16,558 nucleotides of DNA, taken from contig VBEU01000057.1 in the NCBI GenBank assembly GCA_005883775.1, forward strand, positions 1-16,558. The letters are read 5' to 3'. A program made the translations under genes and the position numbers. Below, one piece after another: positions 13,593 to 16,558 of the stretch. How positions within the stretch are numbered: the stretch's first letter is position 1; each line of letters opens with the position of its first letter. Origin of the DNA: Chloroflexota bacterium (GTDB lineage: Bacteria > Chloroflexota > Limnocylindria > P2-11E). The notes beneath the pieces are model-generated. The model was given only the letters and a program-made list of their open reading frames with translations, was not told the origin of the DNA and made no database searches.

Positions 13593-15332
13593 AGTTTCGA
13601 CGTTATGAGCATGATGCAGTCGGCAGGCCAATGGGAAGCGGCATATGACCGTGGGGTCCCCAGGCGCCTGACCTATCCCAGGTTGCCACTTCACGCCCTC
13701 CTCGAACAGACCGCCCGCGAGCACCCGGACACCCCCGCGACCGTATTTGGTGGTGCCGTCGGCGGCCGCTGCATCGACGCGGCGATGACGTACCGGAATA
13801 TCGACGACCTCGCCAACCGGTTCGCCGCCGGCCTCCAGGGGCTCGGCGTCCGCAAGGGCGACCGGGTCGCCCTTGTCCTTCCCAACTGCCCGCAGTTCGT
13901 CTACTCGTTCTTCGGAAGCCTCAAGGCAGGCGCCGTCGTTGTTCCGACCAATCCGCTCTACACGGTCCGCGAGCTCCACAACCAGCTCGCCGATTCGGGC
14001 GCGCGCGTCGTCGTTGTCCTCTCGCGTCTCTATCCACAGGTCGCTGAGGCCGCAATCGGGACGTCGGTCGAACGCATCGTCGTCACGAATGTGAAGGAGC
14101 ATTTCCCAGTCGCGCTGCGGGTCCTTTTCACGGTGGCGCGCGAGCGGAAAGAAGGTCATCGCGTCGACATCAGCGGCGATGCGCGTGCGCTATGGCTCCG
14201 CGACATCCTCGCCAATAAGGGTGCGCGGATCCCGGTCGACGTCGCGCCCGCGGACCTTGCTGTCCTCCAATACACCGGCGGTACGACCGGCGTGCCGAAG
14301 GGCGCGATGCTGTCGCATCGAGCGCTCGTCGCGAACGTCCATCAATGCCGGGCGTGGCATGCGTCCGTCGCGGCGGGCGATCGGATCCTGGCGATCATGC
14401 CGTTTTTCCACGTCTACGGCCTCACCGTCGTCATGAATCTGGCGACCCTCAAGGCAATGACGATGGTCCTCATCCCCCGTCCGGATCTCGGTCACATTTT
14501 CCTCGCGATCGAAAAACACCGGCCCCGTTTCTTCCCGGGCGCCCCGCGGATTTACATCCTCCTCAACGAGTCACGCGACCTTGCGAAATACGACCTTCGG
14601 TCGATCGAGTGGTTCATGTCGGGCTCCGCGCCCCTCGCGGTCGAGGTCATGAAGCGGTTCGAGGATCTCACCGGCGGCAAGGTCCTCGAGGGGTACGGCC
14701 TGACCGAGGCGGCGCCGGTCACGCACTCGAACCCGCGCGAGGGAGTCCGCAAGCCGGGCTCGGTCGGCCTCCCGCTGCCGGACGTTGACTGCAAGATCGT
14801 CGACATCGAGACCGGAACGCGCGAGGTGGGTGCGGGCGAGGCGGGGGAGCTGTGTCTTCGCGGCCCGAACATCATGGACGGCTACTGGCAGCGGCCCGAC
14901 GAGACCGCCGCGGTCATCCGCGACGGCTGGCTGCGCACAGGTGACATCGTCCGCATGGACGAGGACGGCTACTTCTACGTCGTCGACCGTGTGAAAGAGA
15001 TGATCATCGTCTCCGGCTTCAAGGTGTACCCGCGCGAGGTCGACGAGGTCCTGTACGCGCATCCCGCCGTTCTGGAAGCCGCCGCGGTCGGCGTGCCGCA
15101 TCCGTCGAAGGGCGAGGTGGTGAAGGCATTCGTCGTGCTCCGACCCGGCAACACCGCGACCGCGCAGGAGCTCGTCGACCACTGCCGCGCGAATCTGGCC
15201 CCGTACAAGGTCCCTGTCGAGATCGTGTTTCGCGCCGAGCTGCCGAAGACGCTCATCGGGAAAGTTCTGCGTCGACAGCTCGCCGCGGAAGAGCCCGGCG
15301 TCGCCATCGTCCCGCTGCCGCGCGCGGGCTGA
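13575..15332 (+). CDS. fadD: Long-chain fatty acyl-CoA synthetase (AMP-forming)
   Basis: From ATG 13575 the product has 585 residues. ATG 13605 or 13611 (MSMMQSAGQWEAAYDRGVP) may be the true start, because relatives carry only about 10-15 residues before the YDxGVP motif and none of the starts has a Shine-Dalgarno. The open frame reaches far upstream, but that part is antisense to the thiolase. Adenylate-forming motifs are all present: the P-loop YTGGTTGVPKGAMLSH (233-248), FFHVYGLT (277-284), LEGYGLTEAAP (371-381), GWLRTGD (451-457), the hinge DRVKEMIIVSGFKVYPREVDE (471-491) and catalytic Lys563 (LIGKVLRR). It activates fatty acids to acyl-CoA with ATP and feeds the divergent beta-oxidation operon. 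The chain length preferred cannot be read. Confidence 0.93.
   Translation: MASDQASFDVMSMMQSAGQWEAAYDRGVPRRLTYPRLPLHALLEQTAREHPDTPATVFGGAVGGRCIDAAMTYRNIDDLANRFAAGLQGLGVRKGDRVALVLPNCPQFVYSFFGSLKAGAVVVPTNPLYTVRELHNQLADSGARVVVVLSRLYPQVAEAAIGTSVERIVVTNVKEHFPVALRVLFTVARERKEGHRVDISGDARALWLRDILANKGARIPVDVAPADLAVLQYTGGTTGVPKGAMLSHRALVANVHQCRAWHASVAAGDRILAIMPFFHVYGLTVVMNLATLKAMTMVLIPRPDLGHIFLAIEKHRPRFFPGAPRIYILLNESRDLAKYDLRSIEWFMSGSAPLAVEVMKRFEDLTGGKVLEGYGLTEAAPVTHSNPREGVRKPGSVGLPLPDVDCKIVDIETGTREVGAGEAGELCLRGPNIMDGYWQRPDETAAVIRDGWLRTGDIVRMDEDGYFYVVDRVKEMIIVSGFKVYPREVDEVLYAHPAVLEAAAVGVPHPSKGEVVKAFVVLRPGNTATAQELVDHCRANLAPYKVPVEIVFRAELPKTLIGKVLRRQLAAEEPGVAIVPLPRAG
13602..13631 (-). promoter_or_regulatory. 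Candidate promoter for the thiolase operon
   Basis: On the minus strand TTGGCC (13626-13631) and CATAAC (13602-13607) are separated by 18 bases. Transcription would start near 13595, giving a leader of about 30 bases that begins at the inverted repeat. The match to consensus is partial, and the site lies inside the ligase's N-terminal codons if the ligase starts at 13575. Confidence 0.3.
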
Positions 15333-15339
15333 GGCCCGC
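15324..15339. terminator. GC-rich hairpin at the convergent end of fadD
   Basis: GCGGGC (15324-15329) and GCCCGC (15334-15339) pair perfectly around a TGAG loop that contains the fadD stop codon. The stop codon of the convergent membrane-protein gene begins at the end of the hairpin. There is no T-run on either side, so it would have to act as a T-less bidirectional terminator. Confidence 0.4.
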
Positions 15340-15758
15340 TAGCCGGCTCGCTGTCTCAGCAGGTCCAGGATCTGGTTCTGGCCGTTCAGGATCTGGATCT
15401 GCTGCGCCGACATCCGATGGAGCGCGGTCAAGGTCTCGTGGTCGGCCTCGGCACGCGCGTCCTGCGCCGCGGAGATCACCTTCTGTCCGACGATGATGAT
15501 CGGCAGCAGGACGAGCTGCAGGAAGTTCGACGAGAGCCAGTTCACGAGGACCGTCGGCGATCCCTGCTGGATCGCAGCAGGCAACGCGACCAGCGCGATG
15601 AGCGTGAACACATAAGCGCAGTACATCGTCCCGACGATCTTCGTGATCCTGACGGCTATCGCCGCGTTGAGGCGACCCATCGGGCCGGTCCCGTGGACAC
15701 GAGCATGGATCTCGTCGGCGCGCACCAGCTTCGGAACGTGTACTAAGGGGTTTGTCAT
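15339..15758 (-). CDS. Small two-helix membrane protein (DUF1003-like)
   Basis: From ATG 15758 the product has 139 residues. The frame opens to 15911, but the 51 extra residues overlap the transglycosylase gene and are low-complexity, so I reject them. A purine-rich GAGGAGA lies about 12 bases upstream of the ATG, longer than ideal for a Shine-Dalgarno. It has a basic amphipathic segment (28-41), a first membrane helix VGTMYCAYVFTLIALVALPAAI (42-63), a second helix FLQLVLLPIIIVGQKVI (79-95), and a cytoplasmic helix with coiled-coil character (about 100-136) including LTALHRMSAQQIQIL. The VGTMxCAY and LQLVLLPIIxVGQ motifs recall DUF1003-type membrane proteins of high-GC bacteria, whose function is unknown. 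I am fairly sure of the topology and less sure of the family name. Confidence 0.8.
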   Translation of the reverse strand: MTNPLVHVPKLVRADEIHARVHGTGPMGRLNAAIAVRITKIVGTMYCAYVFTLIALVALPAAIQQGSPTVLVNWLSSNFLQLVLLPIIIVGQKVISAAQDARAEADHETLTALHRMSAQQIQILNGQNQILDLLRQRAG

Positions 15759-15831
15759 TTCGGTCGTCTGTCTCCTCGCTGTCTCTGGATTCGAGCGGGA
15801 GACTACCTTCGCGGCCGGCGGCGCCCTTGGC

Positions 15832-16558
15832 TTACGGTTTCGTCCAGCCGACCGGTAGGAGCATGGCTCCGTCCAGCGTCGGGTAGTAGACCTGCCAGCC
15901 GTAATACCCACGGTAGGCGGTGGGGTCGGCTTTCATCACGTTCCCGTAGTCGATCAGCGCGTTGACGTACGCCTGCGAATGGTTGTAGGCGAAGAGGGCC
16001 TTCTGCATGTTGTCCGGCGCGCCCGCAGCTTTGAGGTAGCGTGCCGCGCCGAGGATCGCGTCGTGATCGTCGTTGATGTCGCCCCCGTCGCCGTACTGCG
16101 CCCACGTCGCAGGGATGAACTGCATCGGTCCTTGAGCGCCGGCACTCGAGAGCCCATGGATGCGGCCCATGCGGCTCTCGACCAGATGGACCGACGCGAG
16201 GTAATACCAGGGCACACCGAACTCGGTCTCGGCTTCCTTGTAGAAGGCGAGGAGGTCTTCGATCGGCGCTGGAGCGACGATCTTCCAGTCGGGAAGGCTC
16301 TTCGGGATCGGTCCGCTCAGGAGTCGGAGCTGCTTCCCGGCCTCGAGGCTGCCGTTCACTGCCGCGCGGGTCGTCTCGGGCAGCGCTCCGAGGACGGCGT
16401 CCTTCCACTCGGGGTAGTCCTGCAGCCGGCTGTAGTCGAGCTGTTGCATGTGGCCCAGCCACGCGAGCTCCGGGTCTTTCACGTTCGGATCGCGGAGCGC
16501 CGCTTCGACCATCGCGAGTTGTATCGCGAGGGCGGCCGCGTCATTCGCCGGCGCGGGA
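15832..16558 (-). CDS. Lytic transglycosylase (SLT fold), 5' end outside window
   Basis: The frame is open to the right edge, so the start lies beyond the window; 241 residues plus one base are visible. An ATG at 16512 exists, but the 15 codons before it continue the same Ala-rich helical pattern (PAPANDAAALAIQLA), so it is not the likely start. Numbering from that ATG, residues 1-80 are a helical region (MVEAALRDPN, LGHMQQLDYSRLQ, PEWKDAVL) typical of actinobacterial-style transglycosylases. The catalytic domain has ASVHLVESRMGRI (106-118) with probable catalytic Glu112, GLSSAGAQGPMQFIPATW (120-137), DINDDHDAILGAARYLKAAGA (145-165) and ALFAYNHSQAYVNALIDYG (172-190). It cleaves peptidoglycan glycan strands with 1,6-anhydro formation, outside the membrane; the signal peptide would be in the missing part. 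Confidence 0.9.
   Translation of the reverse strand, partial: PAPANDAAALAIQLAMVEAALRDPNVKDPELAWLGHMQQLDYSRLQDYPEWKDAVLGALPETTRAAVNGSLEAGKQLRLLSGPIPKSLPDWKIVAPAPIEDLLAFYKEAETEFGVPWYYLASVHLVESRMGRIHGLSSAGAQGPMQFIPATWAQYGDGGDINDDHDAILGAARYLKAAGAPDNMQKALFAYNHSQAYVNALIDYGNVMKADPTAYRGYYGWQVYYPTLDGAMLLPVGWTKP

Noticed and set aside
13566..14159. Upstream extension of the thiolase frame
   Set aside because: It is antisense to the ligase and unlike any thiolase. MPRVLILGGARTPF at 13565 is a standard thiolase N-terminus.
1..16558. tRNA, rRNA, CRISPR, insertion sequence or attachment site
   Set aside because: No repeat-spacer pattern, transposase, terminal repeats, cloverleaf or rRNA-like segment was seen on reading both strands. 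A covariance-model scan was not possible here.

Overview
The window is GC-rich and gene-dense. All 14 protein genes read as ordinary bacterial chromosome. I see no rRNA, tRNA, CRISPR array, insertion sequence or phage module. The gene mix is an F420-type luciferase-family oxidoreductase, actinobacterial-style lytic transglycosylase and RlpA-like proteins, a FadI-type thiolase operon, and many GTG starts with almost no Shine-Dalgarno sequences. This suggests a high-GC Gram-positive-like lineage: Chloroflexota (for example Limnocylindria/Ellin6529-like) or Actinobacteriota. The phylum is inferred from protein style, not proven. No stretch longer than about 90 bases lacks a gene.

Left part (1-4192) is a run of five leftward genes: a transglutaminase-like protein, a secreted protein with an NBR1-type Ig-like domain and a double-psi beta-barrel, a small membrane protein made of a cysteine cluster plus an FtsH extracytoplasmic domain, an aldo/keto reductase, and a TolB-like beta-propeller lipoprotein that runs off the left edge. 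The lipoprotein is an open frame with no stop inside the window. A hairpin after the aldo/keto reductase may split this run.

Middle part (4197-8463) starts with a rightward rhodanese gene that has lost an internal segment and is out of frame. It is coupled by ATGA to an F420-dependent-type oxidoreductase, followed by a small lysine-rich protein and metF. Two alpha/beta hydrolases follow, transcribed away from each other. metF and the first hydrolase meet tail to tail with abutting stop codons.

Right part (8465-15332) is a complete beta-oxidation set. Leftward run thiolase (FadI-type), enoyl-CoA hydratase/3-hydroxyacyl-CoA dehydrogenase and a long acyl-CoA dehydrogenase, joined by two GTGA overlaps. 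Divergent from them runs a long-chain acyl-CoA ligase. Together these activate fatty acids and carry out every step of the cycle; electron-transfer flavoprotein and a regulator are not in the window. The right edge holds a small two-helix membrane protein and the C-terminal part of a lytic transglycosylase, both leftward.

I found no convincing new multi-gene system. The most interesting items are the protease-less FtsH-domain protein, the broken rhodanese, a repeated TAnnnT box 6-8 bases before start codons that suggests leaderless mRNAs, and an inverted repeat in the nine-base divergent fad junction.
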